Assembly: GCA_015698045.1 (NCBI GenBank)
Contig: BLAL01000087.1
Span: 682,001-746,000, forward strand
DNA length: 64,000 nt
Source: Rhizophagus clarus
Taxonomy: Eukaryota; Glomeromycota; Glomeromycetes; Glomerales; Glomeraceae
Direction of reading: 5' to 3'
Of this stretch, positions 25,165 to 37,300 are shown piece after piece. Below the pieces are notes generated by a model. It was given only the letters and a program-made list of their open reading frames with translations. It searched no databases and was not told the origin of the DNA. The first letter of the stretch is position 1; each line of letters starts with the position of its first letter. The translations under genes and the position numbers were made by a program.

Positions 25165-25345
25165 AACTAGTGAGTTTCGGCATGCCGAAACTGCCGAAAC
25201 TGGCGAAACTAGGTTTCGGCAAGCAGCCAAAAATGCCGAAATGCCGAAACTGCCGAAACTGCCGAAATGCCGAAACAGTTTCGGCATTTTGGCATAGTTT
25301 CGGCATAATATATATTAATACTTTAATATAGTTTCGGCATAGTTT
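25165..25345. repeat. Subterminal GCCGAAAC array, left end of hAT-A
   Basis: Around 18 words of GCCGAAA or its complement TTTCGGC, mostly in direct runs, in both orientations. The matching array is at 29699-29896. Likely binding sites for the transposase BED finger or the Myb-like partner (inference). Confidence 0.85.
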
Positions 25346-25675
25346 CATTTTTCTAATAATGTAATTAGTGTAACAAAATAAAATTCAGCCACCACATGAC
25401 ACACAACCAATCATATCTGACGGTCATTCAGGAAATGATCTGACATCATTAATATCAAAGATAATCAGTTACTTTTCGTCCTTTAACTCCTTTAACTCCT
25501 TTTTTTATTTATCATTTTACTGTTATAATCCCCAACTGTTACGGCTATACCTTGAAATTTGAACCAAATCATATGATTATCTGTTATGGATTTTTTAAAT
25601 TACTTCGTGTTTGCCTTGCATTACTTTTTTTACTTAAACACGTACAAAATAAAAAAACTTTATACACATTTCAAT

Positions 25676-27967
25676 ATGACCAGCACTTTAGACTTAGAAA
25701 AAAATAAAAATAAAGGTGGTAGGCCTCCCAGCTCTACCTGGGAGGATGCTATTAGAGGAAATCCCGTTGGTTCAGGAAAATATCATGCCACTTGTAAATA
25801 TTGTAATTTTTCATGGTCACGAGATGATATATCAAAACTTGAAGAGCACTTTGCGAACCACTGCTCGGAAGCTCCAGGACCCATTGTTAGAAAATATTTG
25901 AATAAAATATTAGAGCGTGAAGATAAAGTTAATAAAAAAAGAAAAATTGTTGGGAGTAATCAGTTAAATATTACAGACTACCATGATTCCACAAAAATTC
26001 CTGATGGTAGAGTAACTAGGATTAATCGTGCCTTGGCTAAATTTTTCGTTGCATGTGGTATTTCATTCCGGATAGTCGAGCACCCTTTTTTTATTAACTT
26101 TGTAAAGGAGCTTAATTCTTCGTATGAGCTGCCAACCAGAGAATTTTTGTCAGATCAGTTACTTGAGCGGGAATTATCAATGGTGAACTCAACTGTCACA
26201 TCCGTCATTGAAAATGGAGCTAATTTGACTTTAGGTTTTTAATACTTTTTTTATACTTTTTTAAAACAATATTCTTAATGTGTTTTTAAGTAATAATATT
26301 AATATTAATATAATTTAGCGTTCGATGGTTGGACGTCCCCCACTCATCGTTCTATATGGAATTTTGTTATTATGACTCCGTCGAGAGAAGAGTATTTGTA
26401 TAAACTTCAAGATTTGTCAGAACATTCGCATACAGGTAATTACGTAGCCGAAGTGATTGGAGAAATAATTGAAAGGATCGGCCCAAATAAAATATTGGCT
26501 ATTGTGTCCGATAATGCCTCAAACGTTCGGAATGCACGCAAAATTATTGAAGAGAAATACCCTAACATCGAAAACGTACGATGTATAGCACATGCGGTCA
26601 ATCTTATCGCGTGTGATATACTTAAAGAAAGTTTTGGAGATCGTTTATTACGAAAAGTTAATACATTAGCTTCATTTTTTAAAAATTCCCATCAAGCTGG
26701 AGCCAAACTCACACAACTCATCAAAGAGAATAGTATTCATGGAGGAGGCATTAAGTTATATTGTAAGACGCGATGGACAACGGCTAGCGAATCAGTAGAT
26801 TCGGTAATTAGGTTGGAACCAGTACTAGAACAAATTATTACTAATGAAAGTAATTTGTTGAACGATAAGGTCAAACGTGTTATCCAAACACGGAATTTTT
26901 TTTCCGATTTACGAATTCTTTCATTCGTTTTAAATCCATTGAGAAAAGCCGTCTTGGCTTTAGAATCAAGATCAGTGACGCTTGGAGATTGTTTTTTAAG
27001 TTTGATAAGACTATCAGCAGTTTTGAAACAATTACCCAAATCATTTAATCAAAACTTCCGTAACCATTGTTTCAACGTGATGAATGAAAGATTCAAAGAG
27101 TTCGATGATGACAAATATATAACCTGCTTTTTCCTAGATCCCCGATTTAGGAGTAAGCCTCTCACAGCCAAAGCTTATTCAAGGATCGTGAGGTGCGCTA
27201 CTACAATTGGTAAAAGGTTAGGATTTGATCTTAAAGAATCCAGGGCTCTATGCGAGCAAATTAAGGACTACCGTGATAATAAACCACCCTTTGATCTTGA
27301 TGAATCTTGTTCTCTAGACGATCCTCTAAATTGGTGGAATTTGATCGATACTGACCCTCGACCGAACAGCCTCCCAAGAGTCGCTCGCCATCTATTAGCA
27401 ATTTGTCCAAATTCCACAAGTTGCGAACGAGGATTCTCAACACTTGGCTGGCTATTTAATGATCGGCGTTTAAATTTGAAGATAAGTCGACTAGAATCCA
27501 TGGCTAAAATGATCATGCATTGGAAGTCCAATGCTAAGAAAGAGCTTGGTTTTTATGGTATAGAAAAAAATGATACTCGTATTAGCGAAACTGAAATGAA
27601 CATTCGAATTGCAGAGGCTCTGGCAGAAACTAATGATGATGATGATGAATGTGATGTTTTATCAAATGAAAGTTTACCTAATCAAATTACAGTTCCTTCA
27701 GATAATTGTGTTGTCCTAATAGAACATGTATGGATTGATAAATTTGTTGATTTGTCACACAAATTAATAATTGAAGAAATTGGAGAGATCCCGGACGACA
27801 TTTTAGATGAATCTGAAGAAGAATACGAAAAAATTAATACAGATGATGGCAATGATGATGAGCAAGAAAGCGAACAAGAAAGCGATGGGGGAGGAAATTT
27901 TGATTATAATGTAGAGGATTTATTGAATGAATTCATCGATGTAGATGATGTAGATGAAAAAGAATAA
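25676..27967 (+). CDS. hAT transposase with BED zinc finger (2 exons)
   Basis: Join of 25676-26234 and 26319-27967, 735 residues. The 84-base intron is GT-AG, and splicing turns a dead-end LTLGF into LTLAFDGWTS, the family's first catalytic block, which decides the model. I chose the ATG at 25676 because the residues before it are hydrophobic noise. BED finger: C40, C43, H58, H62 or C63. Catalytic or structural residues: D189 in FDGW, D251 in VSDNAS, C275 and H278 in CIAHAVNL, E556 in CERGF. The RNase H-like fold is split by an alpha-helical insertion as in other hAT proteins, and the dimerisation block (STLGWLFNDRR...) is full. The C-terminus is strongly acidic. The enzyme would cut at the element ends and make 8-bp duplications, which the flanks show. 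No stops or frameshifts. Confidence 0.95.
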
Positions 27968-28645
27968 TTTTTTCTTTATTTTTAGGAAATCATTATAACA
28001 ATAATTCTTTTATTAATAAAGTAAATTTGTAAATAAGTTTATAATTATATTGATTTATTTAAGAGTTTAAATTAAAAAATTTTTGTGTGACGAAATTTAA
28101 ACAACACCGACGTGATGCAAACGAACTCTTTCAATCTTGTTCAATTTGTGTTCGATTTGTGTTCGATTTGTGCTGATAATTCTGGTAAAATTTCGCTCGT
28201 TTTAGCCAAATTTTGTTAAATTTGTGTTGATTCGTGTTCAATGTGTGCTCTAAAGAAAGAGAAAGAAGTTAACAATTAAATTTTATCACACAGGGATGAT
28301 GATTAGTAATTTTATATCGGTATTTGTTTAACGATGCAAGATGACTTTTTTATACAAATCACATTGTATGTATTATGCACTGATTTTTTTATTTTTTTTT
28401 AAGGGATGTACAAAATATTCCGATTTTTTTTTAAAAAAAATGATTTTTTTTTAAGAACAAAGAGAATAAACAAAGATTTATTATTTTAAGGATGATATTT
28501 AAATTTAATGATGCAAACTAATAAATCAGTATTTTGAAGAAAGGGAACAAAAAGGAATTGTCCAAATTTTATTTATAAAAGGATATTTTACGATTTACTC
28601 ATCTCATTCTTTTTGCGTTTTTCCTCACATCTTAATTTTGTAAAT
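27968..28645. other. Spacer between the two hAT-A genes
   Basis: No further gene. It includes GTTCGATTTGTG words near 28135-28170 and 28205-28245. It is presumably the 3' end of the transposase gene and the promoter of the Myb-like gene. Confidence 0.5.
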
Positions 28646-29346
28646 ATGCCCAATCGTCACTCTCATCGCCAGTCCCATCGTCACTCTCATCACCAGCCCC
28701 ATCGTCACTCTCATCGCCAGCCCCATCGCCAGCCTCGTCGCCACTCTCATCCTATTCAATGGTTCGATGAATACACCGATTACTTGGTGGAAGAAAGAAG
28801 AAGTAGAAATGACAAATTTCATAACGAATACGGGAGAGATCGATCGAGATTCTGGAGGTCAATCGCAAGAAGGTTCATATGTATAATATTTAATATGTTA
28901 AAATATGTTAAAAATAGAATTATTATCTTTAATCCAACTAATTCGTTCGTTTGAATCAGACTAAATCGTCATTTTAGAACTTCGAGGTTCACGGCACAAC
29001 GATGCCACCAAAAATGGAGGAATCTTCTCAGGGAATACCATGTATGAAAAATATAATGGCAAAAAAAATATTTGCTTAAAATTGAAAATATTTAACTAAA
29101 TATTATTTCGTTTTTTGATATTTAGAGTTTTTGCCTTTATCGTAGCGGTGTCCCTGGAAGAAGATGGTCACGTATTGGAGCAAGATATTATCGCACATTT
29201 AGATCAAGATTTTGGGAAAGACGAGGTAATTATAAAATTTCTATAATTAAAGTTTATTCACATCTTAAATTAACCAATTTATTTTAGATACGCGACACGA
29301 TCGTAGAAGGGCAAGAAACCTACCTACGTATCGTCACCGAAGATAA
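28646..29346 (+). CDS. Myb/SANT-like, His/Arg-rich accessory protein of hAT-A (4 exons)
   Basis: Join of 28646-28872, 28978-29041, 29126-29225 and 29288-29346, 149 residues. All three introns (105, 84 and 62 bases) are GT-AG and, in phases 2, 0 and 1, give one continuous frame, which is hard to get by chance. Residues 4-38 are a His/Arg/Ser/Gln/Pro minirepeat. Residues about 42-97 resemble a Myb/SANT or trihelix unit: an Arg-rich first helix, then FWRSIARR with W70, then TAQRCHQKWRNLLREY with W89. The rest is extremely Arg-rich. A nuclear DNA-binding role is likely. It lies wholly between the transposase stop and the right terminal repeat, on the same strand. In PIF/Harbinger transposons a Myb-like second protein helps the transposase bind the ends; a similar role here is my inference. 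Captured host gene is the alternative. Confidence 0.75.
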
Positions 29347-29698
29347 TTTATTAATTTTATTATATTATTTTATAGTGAGTAGCTAGGCCCAGTCCGTACC
29401 AAATATCGGCTGGAGACTCACATTTTTTTTGGGCTGTGAATTGATACTGACGTCCACGTCGTACAGCCTGGGTACTATTTTTTAAAATAGTAGCGAACAA
29501 GTATCAATATTTTTTTTTTTATCAAAATTAAATAAAATAAAAATAAAATGGTGAACTTTTTTAACTGGGATTTTATTTCTTTAGTGATAAATTTGAATTT
29601 AATTGCTAGTTTTTATCATTGGATTACGTATAATAAATACAATAAATAATTTAAATTTTAAAAAATAAATTTTTATCTGTCAGATACTATTAACATGA
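29347..29698. other. 3' spacer of hAT-A with a structured block
   Basis: At about 29375-29500 a GC-richer block (AGGCCCAGTCCGTACC ... CGTCGTACAGCCTGGGTAC) can pair over short stretches and is followed by a run of AAATAAAAT words. It might be an old SINE insertion or a structured 3' region. No gene. Confidence 0.3.
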
Positions 29699-29896
29699 CG
29701 AAAATATGCCGAAACTCTATTAAAATATTAGTATTACTTATGCTGAAACTATGTCAAAATGCCGAAACTGCCGAAACTGCCGAAATGCCGAAATGCCGAA
29801 ACAGTTTCGGCAGTTTCGGCAGTTTCGGCATTTCGGCATTTCGGCATTTCGGCACTATGTATGAGTTTCGGCATTTCGCGTTAGGCCAGATGGGTT
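29699..29896. repeat. Subterminal TTTCGGC array, right end of hAT-A
   Basis: Mirror of the array at the left end: GCCGAAA words followed by many TTTCGGCA words up to the terminal repeat. Confidence 0.85.
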
Positions 29897-30289
29897 TCGG
29901 CAAGCAACCTTATTTATAAACTAACAAAACATTATTAATACGTAGATAAAAAAATCTAGTTTAAAAATAAACAAAAAAATCTAATACTAAATATTAAATT
30001 CCACCAAAAAGAGCCAGTGGATGCTAGTCATTTAAATAAAAATGAACACTTAGGGCAGTCTTAGGACTATGGCCGATCAGCAATGAATTCCTAGGTTGTC
30101 ATAAAAATCACCCCGAAGTACCGTACAATATTTTTTTTCAGGTCAAAGACCCGCTTCATATAAATACTATTAGATGAAGAATGTTACAAGTTGTAAAAAG
30201 AAGTGGCCGAAACTTATCAGAGCCCTATTTAGTATTTAAAGCTCACTAACTTGTACCCAAATTTAATACCTTAGTTATTTAAAATGATT

Positions 30290-31170
30290 AAGAAATCATT
30301 TTTTTTTGTTATTTAAAATCAAGAAATCGTTATTGTTATTTAAAAATGATTAGGAATTCATTTTTTTGTTATTAAAAATGATTAAAAAATTGTTTTTTAT
30401 TTTGTTATTTAAAAACGATTAAGAAATCGTTTTTTATTTGTTATTAAAAATGATTAAGAAATCATTTTATATTTTGTTATTAAAAACGATTAAGAAATCG
30501 TTTTTTATTTTGTTATTAAAAATGATTAAGAAATCATTTTTTATTTTGTTATTTAAAAATGTTATTTTAAAAATGATTAAGAAATTGTTTTTTATTTTGT
30601 TATTTAAAAATGTTATTTTAAAAACGATTAAAAAATCATTTTTTATTTTGTTATTAAAAATGATTAAGAAATCGTTTTTTATTTTGTTATTTAAAAATTG
30701 TATTTTAAAAATGATTAAGAAATTGTATTTTATTTTGTTATTTAAAAATGTTATTTTAAAAACGATTAAAAAATCATTTTTTATTTTGTTATTAAAAACG
30801 ATTAAGAAATCGTTTTTTATTTTGTTATTAAAAATGATTAAGAAATCGTTTTTTATTTTGTTATTAAAAACGATTAAGAAATCGTTTTTTATTTTGTTAT
30901 TAAAAACGATTAAGAAATCATTTTTTATTTTGTTATTAAAAACGATTAAGAAATCATTTTTTATTTTGTTATTAAAAACGATTAAGAAATCATTTTTTAT
31001 TTTGTTATTAAAAACGATTAAGAAATCATTTTTTTTTGTTATTAAAAACGATTAAGAAATCATTTTTTACGTTATTAAAAATGATCAAAAGTCATTTTAT
31101 TTTTGTCATTTAAAAACGATCAAGAAATTGTTTTTTTTATTAAAAACGATCAAAAAATCTTTTTTTAATT
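30290..31170. repeat. Inverted hairpin satellite of X-element copy 3
   Basis: Same monomers as 20100-21570 in reverse complement, about 25 units. The repetitive Lys-Ile-Phe frame of 205 residues here is an artefact. Confidence 0.9.
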
Positions 31171-32293
31171 GAAATCATTTTGTATTATTTTTTATATTTA
31201 AAATGATCGGTTTTTTATTCAGTTTGAAAAAAAACTCTGAAACAGCAACATTTCGGTGTTTTATATATGAAATTCAGGTACCCTAAGCGGGTCATGAATT
31301 TGTTGACCTGACTTGAATATCACAGACCGGGTTAAGTCAATTACCCGACCTATCTCTGAATCTTAATTATTTTTAAAAAAAAATGATTTTTTATACGTTT
31401 TATAGGTTTCATATGGGAACCTATTGATAATTTTGAATTCAGAGGTATTTTACGCTCTGAATCTTTTTTTATTCATTCTAAAGGGAATTTATTAACAATT
31501 TAAAATTTCGTAAGTCCATTAACTCTAGATTTATTTAATTTTTTTTTAATTTAGTGCAAAAAAAAAACATAATAAATTTTAAAAATAAACTTTAAGAAAA
31601 ATTTGCAATTCTTGCAAATTTTTCTTTTTCTTTTAAGGATAGCCCTGCGGGCATGATTGTTTAAAATAATTTTCAAAATATTGAAAATAATTCATTTCAT
31701 GTGCAGAAAAATTAGTTTTTGAATAAATTTATTTTTTTGCAAAGGATCAACATACGAGGCTAAAAAATGTAATTTATTTGTGATGGCTCAACTTAATTAA
31801 TAATATTACTGACACAGGCGAGGTCAGTGACAAAAGTTTCCTAAAGAAAGTGTTCAAAATAATCAAGTAAAAAAATAAAAAAAAATTTCCTTTGTATGTA
31901 CATGTTCATGTACTGTACATGTTCAATGTTCTGTTCATAGTACATAAAGTACATATACATAAAGATTAAATGGACCGTTTTTTACCAAAAAGGAAATTAT
32001 TTTTGATTTCATGGCAATTTAGCATGTGGATTATCTACAAAATTAGATTAGATTGATGATAGAATGAAATAGAAATTTCTATGCAAAATACGCCGGGAAT
32101 GTTCTTTCAAAAATGGAATGATTTACAGATTTATTTCATTTTTACAAAAAACGGCCAACAAATGCTTATTTGTGTGTTAATTATCAAATTTAAACGAAAA
32201 AAAAAAACTCTCTCCCGTTACCTTCAAAAATTGTTGAAAATCTGCAGTAATTCTCGAGAGACCTAACTTTTTTACGTGTTATTTTTGTTTAAG

Positions 32294-34381
32294 ATGTCTA
32301 ACAATAATAGAAACAACAACACCAGTGCTCGTACTTTGCGAAGTAGCTCAAAAGGTGCGCAACCTGCTGCCACCTTTGATTTTACTTTCACTTCTAACGC
32401 TGCTGACCCTCCACCGTGGTCTAAAGATACAGCTACTAATAACGCTTTACAGGCTGACCTTGCAGCTGATAAAGAGCATATTAAGCAGAGCAACTTGCAA
32501 TCTGAAAGGGATGTTGCTAGTGACCTTTTTTTAGACACTCCCAACTACCCGCCGAAGACCTATTCTTTCAAGAGAAAAACTAAGTCCAAGAATTCTCGCT
32601 CACACTTGTTACGTGCTTATGCGCCTCCTCAACAAAATATAGTAAACAACCTCGATGGAACTAATCGTATTCTGGCTCCTGCAGCTCCTGCAGTTACGCC
32701 TAAAGTTACTGATCAAAATGATCAACAACAGAATGACCAAACACTAGATAAGGAAATTGTCAATTCTGCCATGGATGTTGATCCGCCTTCTGACAACAAT
32801 GAAAATTCTGATCAACAGTCGATCACTATTGAAAAACCGTTAGACTATGTTGCCCTCGTGGCACTTGATAACATTACTGGTTCTAAACCTTCAAAAATTC
32901 TCACCATCAAGGAGGCTCTTGCTAAATATAATGTTAAGTACAACATCAACTTGGGTATTACGCGTCTCCAAAAACACGCAATAGTCACTTTCAATGACAA
33001 GGATTCTTATGACAAATTTCTTAAAATGGAAATTATCCTGCAACTTAAAGATGAAAACTCGGATGACATTAAAAATGTCACCCTTAAAATCTCTCCACTT
33101 AAACCAGAAAAGCAAGTCACGACTCCTGATCAACAAAAAGAGAATACAAACCATCGTACAATTCAGGTGATTGATATCCCTGCATACCGAAAAGCTGCTG
33201 AAATTAGAGCTAGCTTCGAAATCTTAGGAGAAATCGAGAGACTCTATACTAAAGGTGCTGGTTTTTACCAGATCGCCTATATTACATACAAATCTCAAGA
33301 AGCTCTTACCTATTTTGAGACTAATTGGGGATATCATGTAGGAAAAGATACGGTCAGAGTTCTTCCTCTGTCTCTCAACCAAGAAGATCGCACTATACGC
33401 AAGCAGTTTCCTCTCAAACTATCTGAACTAGCCTACAACACTAGTGGCTATGATCTTGAACCTGTTTTACTCAAATGTAAAGCTAAATCCTGCTTTATTC
33501 CTGCTGCTATGATTAGAGGAAGATATTCTAAATGTCGATACGCTTATATTCACTTTTCTTGTGATGAAGATCGATAGGCTGCGTTACAGCTCTCGATCAA
33601 CTTCAAAAAGGGCAATATGGATTCACGACGACTATACTGGAGCCAAGAATCAGATCGTATATGTAATATCTGTGGTAATCCCTCCCACATGGCTGCTTCT
33701 TGTGATAATAAAAATATCAATAAACCTCCTGGCAAAAAGTTTGTTAGTGGCGCTGATAATTGGAAGAATTTAAAGAAATCGTACGCTGATGCTGCTAAAT
33801 CTAAAGGTGCTAATAAATCCACAAGACCTTCTCGCTCCGCTCAATGACAGAGACTTGATCGTAATACTCAGCACCACGAGGAAATGGATGAGGATGAACC
33901 TTGTTTTGACCAAGACCCTGCCATTCTCCAATTCAAAGAAACAATCCTTAATAGTTTACGTCAACTAGAGACAAAGATCATGAATATCAGTTCAACTCTT
34001 GAAAGTACTGATAAACAAATCGCTGCAATCGTTACTGCCCAGAAGGCTTTACACATTGAAAAGGGTTCTAAACTGAAGGGTACCATGAAGAAAAAATCTC
34101 TCGCACAGTCCTCTTCAGCTTCCTCACCTGACCAAGCCAAGAAACGCGTTAAGAGCGCTGATGACTCTGATCAAGAAGCTGAACTTATTCAAGACACTCA
34201 AAACCTTTGCCAATCTGATGCTCAAATTCAAACCCTTCTGACTCAACAAAATGAAATGAAATCGTCCTTTCAATCTATCTCTTCGACCATGACCAAAATG
34301 TTTGAAATGCTTACTGGTACCTCTGCTTCATCTTCTTTGGGGGAAGACGATGAAGTTGCCAATGTTTTTGATCTTGCATAA
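32294..34381 (+). pseudogene. LINE ORF1: RNA-binding, CCHC and coiled-coil protein
   Basis: One reading frame of 696 codons from the ATG at 32294, broken only by TAG at 33575-33577 and TGA at 33845-33847. The N-terminal third is Ser/Thr/Asn/Ala-rich and disordered. The middle has two stretches that look like RRM folds (around 32840-33110 and 33160-33390, the second with IQVIDIPAYRKAAEIRASFE). A zinc knuckle CNICGNPSHMAASC follows near 33660. The end (33884-34381) is Gln/Lys/Glu-rich and probably coiled coil. Such proteins coat the LINE RNA. The stop at 34379-34381 is 9 bases before the ORF2 ATG in the same frame, so ORF2 is probably made by reinitiation. Confidence 0.85.
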
Positions 34382-34390
34382 TTATTTTTA

Positions 34391-37300
34391 ATGATGGACA
34401 ACAATATTACCTCTGGTTCCTCTTTATCCTCTCAATTAAAAAAAAACAATTCCCCCAAACTTGACTCACCACCAATTTTTCATTCAAAAAAGGATCTTTT
34501 AGATTCTACTATAACGAAAATCGCATCTACAAATATTCGTACTTTAAATAAAAACAAATTTATCTGTTTAATCGACGCTATGAAAGATCACAATATCAAT
34601 ATTTACGGTCTCTCAGAAACTAATTGTTCTGAACGACAAGCAAAAATATGGCAGCATCAATTAGGTGTTTGCGGTTACTTTGAATATTCACAATTAGGGG
34701 GCAAAGGCCAAGGCGTAGGCATTATCATCGACGCCAAATATGATATATTTGTTCACAAAGCAGTTGGACATAAAGGTAGAATCCTTTATCTGGACTTGTA
34801 CTTCAGCGATAAGCGTAAACTTCGTTTAATTCAGGTTTACCTTAATGCTAATCAAAAAGAAAGACCACAAATTGAAGCTTTATACAAATACATTGATGAT
34901 ACTATCAGCGATGCCCAATCACGTGACATGGAAGTCATCATCATGAGAGATTTCAATATTAATTATAGAAAATATTTAATGGCTTTTGTCAATAATAAAT
35001 GGCAATTTTCTTTGTTTCGCACTCTGGAAAGTAAAAGGTTGCTAGATACCATTCCAATCTTTAACGACAATGATGAAGAAATGTATACTTATACACCAGC
35101 TGATTCTAATAGACAGGAGTCAAGATTAGATTATATTTGGGCGTCTTTATCTATGTTAGAGAAAAGCGTTAATAGCACAGTGATAGAGAACGATCATTTT
35201 GATACTGACCATAAAACTATAACGTTGTCATTGGACACAGTACAGATGACAGGTGTTTCCTTGAACACATCCAATCAAAAGAAGAAACATATCAAAAGGA
35301 CCGTATTTCAATATGATGAAATGGACAAGGATGATGAATATACTTGGGAGAATTTCAGTACTCAATTGGACCTAGAAATTGAGAATACATTAATGAAAGA
35401 TTTTTCCGTCATTAAACCTCACCACATCAATACTCTCTGGGACATGTTTAGACAAACCCTCATGAGAGTAGCTAAATCTCGTATAGTCAACAAGCAAGTC
35501 ACTAGAAATAAAGTTAAATCTACACCAGAAAAGAAGCTTTCAATTTACTTCGATCTAAGATATATCATTAATCGTATACTGGAAACACGTTCAATACTGA
35601 ATGCTTCTGCTTCTATTACTTATAGTGTCTCTGCTAAATGGTCCAAGTTCCAACGTCTCATTAACACGACATTGGACAGATATGAATGCTCAGATCTTTC
35701 ATCGTCCTTCACCTTTCTTATACTTGACGACTTCAAATTATTTTTGAAGAATTTGTGTAAAATTAGAAAACACTTACGACTTCTTTTCAAATTGGAACTT
35801 GATATTATGGTTCAGGAACAAATAGTTTCTAATATCAAAAAACGCTGTACTAATTTCAAGGACAACCAAGCCTCTATGATTCGCTCAATCACAGAAGAAG
35901 AGATGGTTCATATCTCGATTGAAAAAATATATAAGAAAGATGCCCGAGGCAATGAATCACTGATTACAGGTGAATCAGCTGTTCTCAAAGAAACCAATCA
36001 CCATTTCCAAACAATTGCAGGTTCGATTAATAGACGAAAGCCACTCCAAGGGCGTTGGAAAGATCAATATTAACCCTTACGCCATATTAATGAAAATATT
36101 TACTCAAAACTCATGAATCTTCCATCACGTGATGAATGGCTGGATGTTATTAGAAACCTTCCTAAAGGCAAAGCTACAGGCCCCTCAGGAATATCCAATG
36201 AAATGTTACAACACCTTAGTCCTACGGCTCATGATATTTTATATTACTTGATATGTAAGATTATACAACTTGGTTATTTACCAAAACAATGGAAGAAAGC
36301 GACTGTTTTTCCTATCGCCAAGCCTAAACCCTTTAATTGTGAATTATCAAACTCTCGACCGATCACACTACTTGAGACTGCTCGTAAAGCGCTTATTACA
36401 TTACTCAATCGTCGCCTAACTTCAACGTTGAAACAATATAATATTTTACAGACAAACCAATTCGCTGGTTTGCCTAAACAATCTACCTTCGAACCTATAA
36501 GGATCGTTAATGAAATCATTCAGGACGCTATTGATAATAATCATGAACTTTGGATTTTATCACAAGATATGGGTAAGGCCTATGATCGTGTTAATACCTT
36601 CCAACTAAAAAAAGCGATGGACAGAATTAAACTACCCCAGCAGTTCACTCATTTAATTTTAGATTTGTTTAAAGATAGAACGAACCAAGTTATAACAGCC
36701 TATGGCAAGACGACTGCTTATGATGTTCTTACAGGCATAGACCAAGGAGAAGTTATTTCACCTGTTCTATGGTGTATTTATTACGATCCTTTACTTGCTG
36801 AAATTAACCAACAAAAATTGGGATACACTGTATCATGTAATAATATACAGCAAATACCACAGTTGAATTCAGCTGTGATAGAACAACATGTCCCGGCCTT
36901 GGCATTTATGGATGACACGCAGTGGATTACTGATAAGAAAGATAAGCTGGAATCTATGCTTACCATCGCTGATTCCTTTTATAGATTAAATGACATCCAG
37001 ATAAATAAAGAGAAATCTGAACTTATGATGAGAACTAAGATATACAAGCGTCGCTATTCTCACAATTATAATAACAAGATCAATCTTCAATTTGGAAGGG
37101 AATCTATTAGTATCAAGGCCAAACACCCTCATGAACCTACTCGTATCTTGGGAGTTTATTTTAATATTGAAAATGATGAACAATTTCTAATCTCTAAAGT
37201 TAAAGCAGAAATTGACCACCTAACGAACCTTATGTGGAAAAAGAGAATTACTGACAAACATATCCTATATATTTTTAATAGGATTATTATACCTCATGTT

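Larger units (their letters stand above)
25149..29912 (+). mobile_element. hAT-A: intact-looking hAT transposon with two genes
   Basis: Target duplication TTTATAAA on both sides (25141-25148 and 29913-29920); the empty site is seen in X copy 2 at 21923-21930. The terminal inverted repeat TAAGGTTGCTTGCCGAAAC is perfect at both ends. Next to it lie iterated GCCGAAAC words (25165-25345 and, inverted, 29699-29896). Inside are a complete transposase gene and, downstream on the same strand, a second spliced gene for a Myb-like basic protein. Length 4764 bp. Everything needed for self-mobilisation appears present, so this may be a recent, perhaps active, copy. Confidence 0.93.
24744..32176 (-). mobile_element. 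X-element copy 3, inverted (split by hAT-A)
   Basis: Reverse complement of copy 2. Its own sequence is 24744-25148 and 29913-32176. The inner edge starts CTAGGGTTCTTTTAGTAC after TAAA (a one-base change from TTAA). The outer edge ends GCTTATTTGTGTG followed by TTAA (32177-32180). It keeps the empty site of hAT-B (31642-31649). Its satellite is about 0.9 kb against 1.5 kb in copy 2, so array length has changed since the copies split. Copies 2 and 3 face each other across 2.4 kb. Confidence 0.7.

Noticed and set aside
25142-25348. Minus-strand frame of 68 residues with FRQFRQFRHFG repeats (and 29695-29919 plus strand)
   Set aside because: Translation of the GCCGAAAC arrays at the hAT-A ends.
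28625-28822. Minus-strand 65-residue frame opposite the Myb-like gene
   Set aside because: Shadow of the His-rich minirepeat. The plus-strand gene has splice sites and a protein fold to support it.
14309-32176. A single giant Foldback element with long inverted repeats of tandem units
   Set aside because: The interval between the arms holds the start of an ordinary BTB pseudogene outside hAT-C, while the right arm lies inside hAT-C. The arms are therefore separate insertions.
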